From NCBI GenBank assembly GCA_009760855.2, contig WPIO01000060.1:1479501-1543500 (forward strand): a DNA stretch of 64,000 bases. Reading direction: 5' to 3'. The position numbers and the translations under genes are program-made. Origin of the DNA: Cristatella mucedo. Taxonomy: Eukaryota; Bryozoa; Phylactolaemata; Cristatellidae. The notes beneath the pieces were generated by a model that saw only the letters and a list, made by a program, of their open reading frames with translations, was not told the origin of the DNA and ran no database searches. Below, one piece after another: positions 11,328-57,889 of the stretch (positions are counted from its first letter, which is position 1; the number at the start of each line of letters is the position of its first letter).

Positions 11328-11800
11328 AATGCCGATAAAGCTCACTGAGTAGCGTCTACACTAAGATGCGGAAGTAATCATCCATGACTCTTTGGCCAAT
11401 TGTAGCTAAATCTCTCATATTCTCGGTCTCTGTAACTTGGATTTAATTGGCCAAATCAAATAACATCTATCGATACCTTTACCAGGGCTTTGCGATACTG
11501 CTTCCGGTTGCTTACTCATTCACCTGGTAATGTCTCCTGGTACAGCCTGTGACCCTAGAGAGTTGCAGCTGCATTCATGCTTTTCATTCTGCCGGCCTGT
11601 GATCACTGGCTTGTTAAAATCGCGTCATAGCGAATGCTGTGATTTTGCATGCATGTCAAATTAAATCATATCAATGTCAGATTACGTTTATAGGCCTCTC
11701 AGCGACAGACAGCTGTTGGAAAATTTATACATATAATAATCATCGTTACTTTGGACTCAGTCTGTGTAATTTTTTGCATCATTCTCATTTGAGCCACGAA
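11328..11800 (+). other. Downstream of gene A
   Basis: The 3' flank of gene A. No repeat family or open frame was recognised, and no strong AATAAA was seen before the SINE at 11801. Confidence 0.5.
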
Positions 11801-11976
11801 GAAAAATAAATAAATTATTAGCTGATTAAACAGCCTCATTTGTATAGCAGCAGAAGAGTTTTAACGGCTACAGCAGCCGCTTGCAGTTGGCAATGCAGAA
11901 TCACCCACTGCAGGATTCAATCTCACGACCTCGGTCATAGAAAGCAAGCAACTTAGCTTCTGGAATACCATGACGA
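11801..11976 (-). mobile_element. SINE-1 copy
   Basis: The (TTTA)n tail shows on the plus strand as AATAAATAAA at 11804-11813. Then come the CAGCTAAT edge, the TATAGCAGCAGAAGAG body and a diverged tRNA-like head to about 11976. It is older than the 56836 and 62463 copies. Confidence 0.8.
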
Positions 11977-12369
11977 GGCCATCTGGAGCTGGGCACTTGT
12001 ACTCGTAATGTAGCTATCGGTAGGGCCTCGCAAGGGCGACTAAGAAGATGGCGATGCCCCACGGACGAGCTGTGGGCGTGACAGTGGCTCTATTATATGC
12101 AAGCGACTCAGAGAGCGAGTCTATGTACTTATGTGTAATAGCAATCGTGTCAGCCACTCCGGAACACGAGGCACAATGAGAAGGAGAGAGAGTGAGAGGG
12201 GATAGCGTGCTTACAGGCTGACTCACATGCAGAACGTTGGTGGCAGCAGCCGGTTATGGTAGGATCACACGACCACACTGACCCTCCGAAACTAAATAAA
12301 GTTCGGTCAGCTGATACAGCACGACAGCAGTGCCTAATGACTTGATGCACAGTGCGCCCTTTGGTCGGG

Positions 12370-13680
12370 TGGAGTGATAATAACAATAATAATGAGAATA
12401 TAGTTGATAAAGCCCCCTCATGAGAACTCAATGTCTTACTAGGCGCTTTACATTTGCATCAAAGGAAACACGATCGAATGGTAAGTGGCATCTTGCTTGA
12501 TAAACAAAGTGAATGACAAGGTTAGGGGCGACATGCACAGGGTCAGCCTACAAGTGCGGTTAGAGGCAGCTTGCACAGTTTAGCAGGCATAAGCACGTAA
12601 AGGATGAATCACAGGACCCACAAATGCTGTCATAAGCAGGTGCGTTTTTAACGTCTTTTTTAATGTGGTCAAGTCACGGGACGTCATGACGCAGATAGGG
12701 AGTAAGTCCCAAGGTTTGGACCATACGAACTAGAGGCACGGTCTCCAAAGGCTTTGGGGTTAGTCCGAGGTATAGTTAAATAGCTAGATTCTCAAAAGCG
12801 GGTGGTACGATTCTTGGCCTGGTGGGGCAGCAGATCTGATAGGTAGGCTGGAGCCAAAGAATGAAAGGACCAAAAAGTGAGTGACAAAAACCTTGAATTT
12901 GATGTGCTGCTTGACTGGTAGCCAGTGCAGGTAGTCGAGAAGTGGTGTAACGTGGCCACTGCGACGTTCACGACAGACAAGCCGAGTTTCAGAGTTTGGC
13001 ACCAGCTGTAAGTGCCTGATTGCGCATGCTGGTATACCAGCAGGCAGTGAGTTACAGCAGTCAACTAGGGATGTCAAAAATGCATGGACTAACTTATATG
13101 TGGTATCCTTGTCCACAGAATCTGAATTTTAGGAATCTTATGTAGCTGAAGGTAGTCAGACTTGTATGTGGAGCAGATGTGGTCGTCTAACGAAAGGTTA
13201 CTTTGGAATAGGACACCTAGATTTCATCCAGATTCAACAGGAAATATGCTGGTGGAGCCGATTTTCAGTTAGTCTCTCCAATTTCTGTATCACACTTAGT
13301 TTGCCCTTAACTTGTTAGTTTTATTATCGTTCAACTTAAGATTTTCAGCCAGCCGTTTCTGGCGGATGTCATCAATACATGCAGCAAGGGAGTTAAAAGA
13401 ACTCAGGGTGCTGGAATGCTGAGAGAGATAAAAGCAAAGGTACAACTAAGTGTCATCCGGATAGAAGTGAAAGCATATATTGTGCTAGGTAATCACATCG
13501 GCATGAGGGAGAGTATAAACCATGGAGGGAACCGGACCAAGCATGGAGCCCAGAGGTACCCCATATTTCAGAGGTTCCTCGGATGATCTTTGTGAGCCCA
13601 GCTGGTGCTGAACAACATTGAGGTGTGGCCACGCCAATATATGAATGCTTAGGTCATCATTCGTGAGACTTAAAATCATT
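12370..13680 (-). mobile_element. LINE-B copy, 5'-truncated
   Basis: Minus-strand LINE-B from its tail (ATAATAACAATAATAATGAG and hairpin at 12405-12455) through the 3' UTR to RT. Pieces seen include LDYLHWLPVKQ, VCRERRSGH, the ESxRNLGV region and PLKYGVPLGSMLGPV near 13560. Several frameshifts. Confidence 0.82.
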
Positions 13681-14270
13681 ATTTGTCATGAAGAGCTTAT
13701 TTTTGTACCGGACTTGTTTTGCAAAGCCTGTTTTTTGCTTAGCTTACCAAAAGACCATTTAGATCCCTGAAAATAAAGTGCCATTCATTCATTTTTTATT
13801 TTGAGAAGCTTCTCTTTCCACCATGGTTTCACTCACTCGGGCAAGATAATGCCAACTCGAGGAGAGCGAGACAAGATAGGAAAAGTTATTGGTCGTAGCA
13901 ATGTGAGATTGCGTCTTATTATGATTTCCAGAGAGACTAAAAATGAGCTGAATACCATAGTTAATCTTGATAAGCATCAATTTAACGGCTGAATCTTAAT
14001 CCAGGATATTCATCCTCACCCAAAATGTAGCATATTCTCCAGACTCCGATAATAACATGCATTAGAGCAAATCACGAACCTACTTTATGCACTGTTCACA
14101 GTGAGACCAAGAATGTTTTAAAAGTGGGAAAGTCAAGCAAGTATTTTCAAAATTGGTCCAATAATCAAATATTCTCTTACTGTAAGTTTCAAAAAACAAA
14201 TGCATTAGAAATGTTTTTAAATTTCTTATGACTTCAACATAAAATGCAAAGTGATTACACAAACCATGAT
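13681..14270. other. Unassigned intergenic stretch
   Basis: About 590 bases between a LINE-B fragment and the LINE-A tail. No family, motif or structured repeat was recognised. Confidence 0.5.
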
Positions 14271-14311
14271 GTAATGTAATGTAATGTAATGTAATGTAAT
14301 GTAATGTAATG
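14271..14311 (-). repeat. LINE-A (CATTA)n tail
   Basis: About eight units, GTAAT on the plus strand. The same tail follows the LINE-A copy at 38280-38305, so this is the element's 3' terminus and not a random microsatellite. Confidence 0.9.
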
Positions 14312-14356
14312 TATCTCCGTCAGTAACTCTACAAAGTCATAAAGACCATGTGGGTG

Positions 14357-16216
14357 TTATACAAGAGAGTTTTGTATAGCACACTCACAGCCTAAGCGGC
14401 TTTCGGCACGCATTCGGTAGCCAACAGACTTCGTCTCACGCAACAAAGAGAAATTGGGAAGCATAGCAGAGTTAGGAGAGCAGTTGAGGTAGTGAGTAGC
14501 ATAGAAGTAGCAGTTCAGGACCGCTGAAAAAGATGTGCCATAGTCGGCAGTTGGAGAGTAGATGTCGGTGCGTAAGAATTTTGGAAGCGAGTTGCACAGT
14601 CTAGGACCTGCAGAGCTAAAGCTTCTGTCGCCAACTGTCTTTAAGCGGAGGAATGGGACAGCTAATTTATTGTCCACACAGGACCTGAGGGCGCGAAAAG
14701 GCTGAAACTGATGCAGCAGTTCAGCTAGGTATGAAGGAGCCAAGCCGTGGCGGGCCTTGTGGGTCAGCGTAAGAACTTTGCTCTGTATCCTTTGCTCAAC
14801 CGGCAACCATTCTAGCTCTTTCAGCAAAGGAGACACGTGCTCAAACCGCTGGGACTTGAAGACCAGCCTTGCAGCCATATTCATAGTCCGCTGTAGTGGC
14901 ATAATAGCTTTCTTTGGTAGCCCAGCCAAAAGGGAATTACAATAATCAAGCCGAGACAGAACTAAAGAGCTAGTTAATTTTTTTACAAGCCACTGTGGGA
15001 GACAGCTTCTAATCTTGGATAGGGATCGGATGTGATGGCTAGCTGTAGAGGCAGTCTTCTGAATGAAGCTTTTGAAATTGAGACAGCTGTCGAACACGAC
15101 ACCTAGATTACGAGCACGTGGTGAAGGTTGCACAATAGCATCACCTATTAGAACAGCAAATCCTTGTAATCCAGCCACACGCTTAGGGTGTCCTATGAGA
15201 AGCAGTTCGGTTTTATCGTCATTTAATTTCAGGAAGTTTTCCGACATCCAGGATCGAATATCGGCAAGGCAAGCATTCAGTTTCTCAGTTGCTCCAGCAG
15301 ATTCCGACGGTTTAAATGACAAATACGACTGAGTATCGTCAGCATAGAAGTGATATCCTATTCCATGGGCCTTAATCATTTTTCCCAGAGGTAGTGTATA
15401 AATGGAGAACAGCAAGGGACCAAGTACAGACCCTTGAGGGACTCCACAGGTGACCCTTCTCATGTCTGAGACCTGACCCCCACACAACACGGATTGAACA
15501 CGATCAGACAAGTAGGATTTAAACCACGCCAGAGCTTCGTCTGCCAGACCGATCGTTGTTCTCAATCTATCAAGCAGAACTTCGTGATCAATGGTGTCGA
15601 AGGCAGCAGACAGATCTAGCAGAGCTAAGGCAGTGACATTTCCGTCGTCGTTGCCACGTAGAATGTCATTGTTAACACGGAGGAGAGCAGTTTCAGTAGA
15701 GTGCTGCCTCTTGAAACCTGATTGAAATGTTTCTGACATTCCATTATTTTCAATATGTTCAACTAGCTGCTTATCAACAATTTTTTCAAGAATCTTTGAT
15801 AAGAACGGGAGAAGGGAAACTGGACGATAGTTTGCTAGGACCTCTGTGTCTAATCCAGGCTTTTTAAGAATAGGTCTAACGATTGCCGATTTGAAGGACT
15901 TGGGGATGACCCCTTTTCCCAAAGAAGCATTAAAAATCTTGGTTATGGCAGGGCTAAGTTGGTCTGCAAGTGAAGACCACAGAGATGAAGGTATAGGGTC
16001 TTCAGGAGACGAGCTCTTTTTGCTAGACCTTATTAAGGCAGCCACATCACAGGCAGAAACTTCGGAGAACCTTCTAAGAAAGGTCACAGGTTGAGGAACG
16101 GCGATTGCTTTGGTCGGAGGGGGCTTAATGGAGGCACGAATGTGCACAATTTTTTCAGTAAAGAAGGCTGAAAACTTTTCGGCTGAGCCCTTAATATCTG
16201 GGGAGTCAGACCTCAC
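14357..16216 (-). CDS. LINE-A reverse transcriptase segment
   Basis: Open frame of 619 codons. In order: an AFFTEKI edge; VRPILKKPGL and NYRPVSLLPFLSKILEK (RT finger blocks); LLDLSAAFDTIDHEVLL (first catalytic Asp); CGVPQGSVLGPLLFSIY; FYADDTQSY (catalytic YADD); NFLKLNDDKTELL; and a C-terminal SRLDYCNSLLAGLPKK domain ending in TAA. All RT catalytic residues are present. It is the C-terminal part of a longer polyprotein, so the first codon is not a real start. Confidence 0.88.
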   Translation of the reverse strand: MRSDSPDIKGSAEKFSAFFTEKIVHIRASIKPPPTKAIAVPQPVTFLRRFSEVSACDVAALIRSSKKSSSPEDPIPSSLWSSLADQLSPAITKIFNASLGKGVIPKSFKSAIVRPILKKPGLDTEVLANYRPVSLLPFLSKILEKIVDKQLVEHIENNGMSETFQSGFKRQHSTETALLRVNNDILRGNDDGNVTALALLDLSAAFDTIDHEVLLDRLRTTIGLADEALAWFKSYLSDRVQSVLCGGQVSDMRRVTCGVPQGSVLGPLLFSIYTLPLGKMIKAHGIGYHFYADDTQSYLSFKPSESAGATEKLNACLADIRSWMSENFLKLNDDKTELLLIGHPKRVAGLQGFAVLIGDAIVQPSPRARNLGVVFDSCLNFKSFIQKTASTASHHIRSLSKIRSCLPQWLVKKLTSSLVLSRLDYCNSLLAGLPKKAIMPLQRTMNMAARLVFKSQRFEHVSPLLKELEWLPVEQRIQSKVLTLTHKARHGLAPSYLAELLHQFQPFRALRSCVDNKLAVPFLRLKTVGDRSFSSAGPRLCNSLPKFLRTDIYSPTADYGTSFSAVLNCYFYATHYLNCSPNSAMLPNFSLLRETKSVGYRMRAESRLGCECAIQNSLV

Positions 16217-16327
16217 AGCATTGGCCAGTAAATGGTTTACTGTCTTTTAAATCTGTTTAGTGTCTGACTGGCAGGAATTCAGTTTTCTAATGAAAAAAGA
16301 AGCCCTGGCTTTTTTAAGCTTTCGGGT

Positions 16328-16690
16328 CTAAACTCGAAGGAAGTCTTTAAAATTGACTAGGTCTGCCTCAGACCCCAATTTCTTGAAACGACATTCCAGC
16401 ATGCGCTTAACACTGCGCATCTTAGGGAGTTTTTTTGTTAATTGAAAGCAATCTCGACGACTTTGAACACGGATAGAGCGAACGGGAGCATGCTTGTCAA
16501 GACCAATCCTGAGTGTCATGTTCATCGCATCAGTGAGGGTATCGAGGCTTCCGGTCGAGTCTGAATGCAGATCAAGAAGGCCTGCATCACAAACAGATTT
16601 CAAAAACTTGTCCATGTCAATGCTTTGTAAGTTACGTCGTTTGGCAAATTCAACATTACCCTGCACGTACGAGGGAGCAGGAACAGAAAA
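16328..16690 (-). pseudogene. LINE-A linker between endonuclease and RT
   Basis: In frame with both neighbours but bounded by TAG at 16691-16693 and TAG at 16328-16330. It encodes a basic segment rich in Arg and Lys (RSIRVQSRRDCFQLTKKL), typical of the region between EN and RT in CR1/L2 elements. Confidence 0.7.
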
Positions 16691-17674
16691 CTAGACCGAA
16701 CAATGATCTGAGAGGGTCAGTGGGCACACCACAAAGTCAGTGGGGAGGACATCCTTAGTGATCACAAGATCTAGAATGTGGCCACCGACGTGGGTGCTAT
16801 GATTAACGTGTTGGGCCAAACCAAGATTCTCCAGACAGTCAAGAAATGAGCGGACCTGGCTGTTGCTGGGGTTGTCAACGTGAATATTGAAGTCTCCTAC
16901 AATCAGTAGCGGCCTGTCACACACAAATATTTTAGCGAGGAACTCTGAAAACTCCTCTATGAACAAGTTTAGACAGCCAGAAGGAGGCCGGTATATCACA
17001 ACGGTGAGAGGCATTGTCTTTGATGAAGACCTGATAGCAACCGATTCAAACGATGACCCTTGTGAGGAACTGCACATTTTATAGCCAAACGATTCGCGAA
17101 CAACAATTGCAACCCCGCCGCCAACCTTGTCAGAGCGCATGGACTGATAGAATGAGAACCCGGGTGGGGTGGTCTCGGAAATACAGCTCCTGGAACAAGG
17201 CGTCATCCAGGTTTCGGTAAGCAGAAATGCATCTAGCTTCTCCTGGACCACCTGATTGCCGATAATTAACCCCTTGGTTTTTAGCGAGCGGACATTTAGT
17301 AGGCGGAATTTAAGAGGCTGTTCAACAACTGGGCGACGGCGATGAAGTGGCTCGTATTCTCTACCGTTTGCGTCCAGCCTGGCGGACGCTGGCTCTTTGA
17401 ATTTGAATAGGACCTTGGTAACGGCCGTGGGACGACGTTTCACACCGTGGTGGGCTACAGCGGGTGGGCTACTACCGCAACAAGTACTATTTAGCGCTTT
17501 AAACTTACGAGTCGTAGGTTTGATAGCCGAGCTGTTGATGGGGCGAACGCAGGATGCAGGTAGGTTCTCACTGACCCGCCGGAGAAGGCCCGCCGGTAGG
17601 TATCGACTAATGGCGACATCGCATGTTATGCTAAGCAGGTCCTGTTTTGTGTAGCATATCCGAGGACAGCTCAT
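16691..17674 (-). CDS. LINE-A endonuclease segment
   Basis: A 327-codon frame from the ATG at 17674. After a variable N-terminus come LLNVRSLKTKG, FLLTETWM (catalytic Glu region), GGGVAIVVRES, TVVIYRPPS, LLIVGDFNIHVDN (GDFN active site) and LSDHCSV (catalytic SDH). This is an APE-type target-nicking endonuclease. It stops at TAG directly after SDHCSV, so this copy cannot make the full polyprotein. Confidence 0.85.
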   Translation of the reverse strand: MSCPRICYTKQDLLSITCDVAISRYLPAGLLRRVSENLPASCVRPINSSAIKPTTRKFKALNSTCCGSSPPAVAHHGVKRRPTAVTKVLFKFKEPASARLDANGREYEPLHRRRPVVEQPLKFRLLNVRSLKTKGLIIGNQVVQEKLDAFLLTETWMTPCSRSCISETTPPGFSFYQSMRSDKVGGGVAIVVRESFGYKMCSSSQGSSFESVAIRSSSKTMPLTVVIYRPPSGCLNLFIEEFSEFLAKIFVCDRPLLIVGDFNIHVDNPSNSQVRSFLDCLENLGLAQHVNHSTHVGGHILDLVITKDVLPTDFVVCPLTLSDHCSV

Positions 17675-17979
17675 AAATAGTCACAGCGAAGATAGCAGCG
17701 GAATACCCGAAGGTATTACGGAGAAATCAAGTAAAGGTCCACACCAGGCTAGGAACATGACTAAGCCAGCTGCAAACCGGCAGCAAAATATCTACAGATA
17801 AAAACTTTACCGATCTCAGCACCATTTGCCACTTGCATGCCAACTTCTTAAACCTGTGTATATATAGGTACCTGCGTACATCTTTTTGATGTGTAAACTT
17901 GTGACTTTTAAAATACTTCACACATGCTGCAAAGGTGTGTGAAGAATTCAAAGTGTTTGAGGGATATGAGCGATTAAAG

Positions 17980-18290
17980 CAAGGTTACAGCTGACTGTCG
18001 TCTGCATAGAAGTGAAAGCCTAGATCTTGCTTGGCGATCAAAGCGGCAAGAGGGAGAGCACAAACTGTGAAAAGAAGCCGACCGAGCACAGACCCCGAGG
18101 TACGTACGAGGTACAAGGTACGTATAGACTTCTTCGAATGATCTGGGTCCATTCACAGCGATACTCTGGAGTCTCCACTGAAATAAAACCCGAAATGTTG
18201 CAATTTTGTGCCACTGATGCCTAGTCGAGATTCTAGATGCTCAGGAAGGACTTTTTAAGTTGCTCAAGAATATCTTTGACCTGCTCGCCT
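17980..18290 (-). mobile_element. LINE-B RT fragment
   Basis: The minus strand matches the LINE-B YADD-containing region: the plus-strand words GTCGTCTGCATAGAAGTGAA and GAGGGAGAGCACAAACTGTG equal those antisense to FHFYADD and VYTLPLA in other copies. No tail, heavily decayed. Confidence 0.7.
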
Positions 18291-18504
18291 CGACCAAGAT
18301 CTAGCTAAAATCGCATAATTGCCTGACTACAACCTATGCAATACCGATAGAATTTAACTTTCATTATACGCCTTGGCGGAGATCCATCAAAGCCAATAAT
18401 TGGGTCATCATTATCGCTCATTCCTTCCTTAGTTTCCCATCGCTTGCCGTCTCCTAGCAACAGTCTTTCGAATCTCTTTATTTTAGTTAATCTGACAGCA
18501 AACT

Positions 18505-18900
18505 TCAAATGGTAGTCAACCCCTCACCCCCCCCCCGTATAAGGTCCTCCTTTATCACAAATTTCTTTGATGTTATTCAGATTTTGTTTGCAAGAAATCG
18601 ATTTTCTCTCATTGTGGTGGATTTAACATTTAACTTGGTAATTTACCTGACATCTTAAATGCCGAATTTCGAGCACTGACTCATTCATTTTCTCTTGTGA
18701 CCCCTGTGCATGACCATAGTCACACGGGGGGGGTGTGGTCACACTCTCAATCAAATTGCCGTGCTTTTCTTTTTGACATTGTTCATGCCACATTTGACCA
18801 AATAATTATGCTTTCTCTACAACAAACTTAAGGCACCAAGAAAGAGATTAAGTTCTCTGAGGGCGCTAAAAATATGCATTATCATTGTTATTCTTATGTA
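18505..18900 (+). mobile_element. LINE-B fragment with internal deletion
   Basis: Plus-strand endonuclease remnant (AAGGTCCTCCTTTATCACAA, then GCAAGAAATCGATTTTCTCT, matching 49075-49145) is followed after about 18770 by the LINE-B 3' terminus (AAGAAAGAGATTAAGTTCTC...GGGCGCT). The whole RT is missing between them. A homopolymer G run lies at 18726-18733. Confidence 0.72.
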
Positions 18901-20044
18901 TGTTTTGCCGAGCTTCCATAACTTTGTTTTTCATATGAGAGTTTGTACAGTATACAGTCTTTCTATCAACTATTTGGATCTTATGAGTAATTTTTCAGTT
19001 ATTTTATTACCTCAAAGAGTCATTTTATGGACGTCTTTCTCTATGTTTCGTGAATTCGAATTCTGCTTACTGTTGGTCTATAAAACTGATGAATATTTTT
19101 CGGCCATATTAGGAAAAAAGTGAAGAGGAGTAATAGCGATATTAGATGAGATATAGAAGCTGAAAACGAAGTTTATATGTCTCGTACATTAATAGCGAGT
19201 TTCTCGTAAAAAGCTAAGACGAATGATGCTGAAAATGTACACTCTTTTGAGACGGAATCGAAAGATGACGGCCATTAACCAACGACTTTAAAACATAGAA
19301 AAGAGAAGGATTAACCATATCCAAACCAAAACTTGCATGAAAACACAGCTCATTCAGATTTTACCATGTACGGTAGGTGACAATGCTGACCTAGTTTGAT
19401 GAGACTTGGGACTTCTTGGCATAGCCGGTGTGAAAAGATTTGAGAATCGTCTGAATCTGGCGGAAAATCAGAAACTAATATTGTTCAGGCGGTACTAAAA
19501 CCTAATGATGGTTGCATTTGGCAATTTTATTCAACAAAAAAGCTATCAATGATATCATGGGCTCTTCTTACCGAAATTTAAACTCATATATCCTCACTGA
19601 TCCGTGCATTCTACACAGAAACAGTAGACCGTCAGTAACCAGTAAACGTTCAATTGAATCAACGTGGTTTAAGCATTGATTATTAAATAGCAAGAAAGTG
19701 AATCGACTGTGCTACTCTATTAACCAACTAATAAAGCTGGTTACTCATTTTTGCCTATTGTTTATGTCTACGAGTGGAAACTTTCAATCTTCATTTGAGT
19801 TAAGTGTCTGATTCAAAAACTGAAAACACCTAGCAAAGCTATGTTATGAAAACAGTTTGAGGTATTGCGAAGCTTTTCTACATTAAAAGAAGCTCGCGAA
19901 CCATTTGCTTGCCATCTCTGAGTGGTCTTACTCCCCAAAAACTACCAGCTAAGGCGAGATATCAGCCTTTTTAATGAACAAATTGCACATATTGACGTAT
20001 CTACAAAGTTTCTTAAAGGTTCACAAATGTACTAAAGCCATTCT
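18901..20044. other. Unassigned intergenic stretch
   Basis: AT-rich, 1.1 kb, no recognisable repeat, gene or RNA. Confidence 0.5.
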
Positions 20045-21775
20045 TGCATCAAATCCCATGGCCTACCTTATGAGATTTCCATGTTCCCGTATGCCATTTA
20101 GCTACTTTAATAAAGTCAAGTAACGAGATTTCATCTCCTGAAGACCCTATACTATCGCCTCTGTAGCCTTTACTAGACAATATATACCCAGCATTAACTC
20201 GGATTATTAATTTTTGGCTGTAGAACAGGGTTGTTTCAAAGTCCGTTAAATCGGCTACCGTCAGACCGATACGTAAAAACGCCTGGCTTGGATTCATGGG
20301 GCCATGAAGAACTGTCGCTCATTTTTGGTTCTTTTTGTCAGATATTTTGAAAATATTTTGCAAAGCAGCTCCTAGCTTGTAAAAAAATGATTACTTTTCA
20401 GAAAACGTTTGTTTTAGATTCAAGAGACGGACTCCACTGAAACTGCTATTCTCCGTGTTACCAATGGTATTCTATGCAGCACAGCCCAGCGGTTTTGGAC
20501 ACTTTAGATCGCGAAATCCTACTCGAAGGATTAGAAATAAAAATCGGTCTGGTAGAGGAGGTACTGGTATGCTTTAAATTTTACTTGTCTGATCGTGTTT
20601 AATCCGTGTCAGGTGGGCGTCAGGTCTCATCTACCAGACCAGTACATGTGAAGTCTCAGTAAAGTCCGTTCTCGGTTCATTGCCGTTCTAGAGTTACACT
20701 GAACCTCAAGTAAAAGAGTGTCTGGATAATGGAACTGGCTTTCTTTCTATGTAGACAAACTGAATGCTTGCCTTGCATACATTTGATCCTGGATGTCGGA
20801 AAAAATGTTTATAGTTATCGAAGGTAAAACGAAACTGTTACTCGTAGGAGACTCCACGCTTGTGCTGGCCTAGAAGACTTTATTCTTCCAGCAGGCAATG
20901 CTGTCGCGCACATCATTGCTTGCTCCAAATTTAGGTGTCGCCTTTCACAGCAACCTCAGTGACGAGAGTTTTATTTGGAAGACTGCCTTACATCATCCAA
21001 AACATCCAATCCCTAACTAAGATTATGGTCCCTCTACCACTTTTGCTTGCAAAATTGAACTAGCTTCCAGCTCTGTCTCGACTAGATTATTGGAATCCCA
21101 TCTTAGCTGGGCTTCTGAAAAAAGTCAGTAGGAAATTGCAGCTGGTAATGAATATGTATCCAAGGCTAGTTACAGATACTACTAGTATAACCATGAGTCT
21201 CCTTTGCTGAAGGAACGCCGACAGTTTCCGGTTGATCAAGAGATACATACTGAAGTTTTTACGCTCAGTTACAAGGTTACAGCCATCGCTTTCTTCCTTG
21301 ATACAAAGCTGAACTGCTGCACCAGTTTCAGTCTCCTTAAGTCGTTATGTTATCTACTTACAATTAATTTTCTGTTTCATTCCTACGCTGAAAGACCGAT
21401 GGCGGGAGAAGCTTTTGCTCTACATGTCCTAGACTGTTGAACTCAGTTCCACAATTGTTACCCAGATATCTACTCTTCCAAGGCCGACTGTTGCACTTCC
21501 TGTCCAGTTCAGCCACACTGAGCTGCTACATCCATGCAAATCATTACCTTAACTGCCATCCCGACTAAACTTTGCTTCTAACACTCTCTTTGTTTAATGA
21601 GATGAAGTATGTCGGCTACCGTATTCTTACCGAAAACAACTTCGGCTTTGAGTGTGCTAAATAAATACTTTCTTGCAAAGTACCCACTTAGTATTTGTGA
21701 CTTTGTGGAGTATTAGTTTCCAGTTTTGTGGTTACAGGCGGAGATACAGTACCTTACAATACATTACAGTTATCT
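20045..21775 (+). mobile_element. LINE-A, old diverged copy
   Basis: Plus-strand copy covering the RT and 3' end, aligned by its similarity to 14357-16130 in the opposite direction. The same regions are visible as decayed words: RT palm near 20460-20600, CGxLPQWL-like region near 21000, the LRTDIYSPT-like block near 21460, and a terminus CTTTGTGGAGTATTAGTT...CGGAGATACAG with partial TACATTACAG. Full of stops. Confidence 0.75.
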
Positions 21776-22094
21776 CCTCAGTAGGAAAGCATATGGCCGT
21801 GCAAAAAAATTGCATTATTGAGACATTGTCATTACTTTGACTAAATCAGAGCTTTTTTCTCTATCCGACCACTTTCATTCCCAAGAGAAAATCATTATAA
21901 CGCAGGTAAAAGCAATGAGTGAGTTGATCCGACATTCCTCACCTGTGAGCACGTGTGAAAAGGGCTGCTAATTAGGTTTCAGTTCATGTTTGCTTCTCTG
22001 TTTGAAAATATGAATACTGTATTAAATTTGAAATTATCGGCCACGCTGAATTCGCCCTTTGTGCCGACAGTTAACTGCCTATGAAATTAAGATT
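21776..22094. other. 3' flank of gene B
   Basis: Just downstream of the gene B stop codon on its strand. No canonical AATAAA (TTTATT on the plus strand) was found here, so the mRNA end is undefined. Confidence 0.5.
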
Positions 22095-57290
<35,196 letters not shown>

Positions 57291-57889
57291 CTGAAACGCA
57301 AAGACACCTAGTTGACTAACTACAAACCTAAATAGATATCTAAATAGATGCAAAGGTTTCTACGACATATTTTCCAAACCATTTAGCAGTCACATATGCA
57401 AGCGTTTCGAAGTTTTCTAAATAATAAGGAAGCCTGCACCGCTAGAGAGATAGTCTGTTATATGACTAACGATTCGAACATGTTTACTTTCTCGAGCTTT
57501 TAATTGGTGAATGAATATATTTGAAAGTCAACAAAAAGATGATTTAACTTATTAACACTAGGAATCGCTACTTTTTCTTCCGGTTTTGTATGCTATTTTA
57601 AACGTGTCTTTTTAACAAAGTATTCTAAATGGCCATCATTCTCCGTGAACTTGGCTTTTGTGACCTAAATCGTGACAAATCTGAAATGTACTCATATCCA
57701 ATGAGAGAGGGGAAGAACGTGAGTCGTCCGGTTCACATTTGGCCATAATAAAGAAACATGCTAAAAAATATGTGTGACCGTAGGAATATCTCGCTCAGGT
57801 AAGGATTCAGTCTCCATTAGTGTTAAAAGTCATCATCGATTCACGAAACTCTTAGAATCTTGACGCTTATGCTATCCAATTAAATAAAT
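57291..57889. other. Upstream of first visible gene B exon
   Basis: AT-rich. The expected preceding TMD1 exon (a PLQ-like motif) was looked for on the minus strand and not seen. Confidence 0.5.

Larger units (their letters stand above)
14271..17690 (-). mobile_element. LINE-A, nearly complete non-LTR retrotransposon copy
   Basis: The longest LINE-A copy. From 17674 down to 14357 one single reading frame runs through an APE-type endonuclease, a linker and a reverse transcriptase, broken only by three stop codons: TAG at 16691-16693, TAG near 16328-16330, and a TAA between 16328 and 16216. No frameshift was needed over 3.3 kb. A short 3' UTR (about 45 nt) leads to a (CATTA)n tail. Motifs place it in the CR1/L2/Rex group of the Jockey superfamily. 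The 5' end is uncertain; no start of the element could be defined beyond 17690. Confidence 0.88.

Noticed and set aside
14757-16094. Several plus-strand open frames inside 14757-16094 and at 20049-20297
   Set aside because: They are antisense to the LINE-A RT; the same antisense frame recurs in other LINE-A copies.
4811-16693. Reassigned genetic code (TAA/TAG read as Gln)
   Set aside because: Gene A has TAA at a Gln site, and LINE-A has TAG/TAG/TAA inside one frame. But gene B ends in TAA, uses CAA/CAG for Gln, and has no internal TAA or TAG in over 1100 codons. Ordinary nonsense mutations explain the data.
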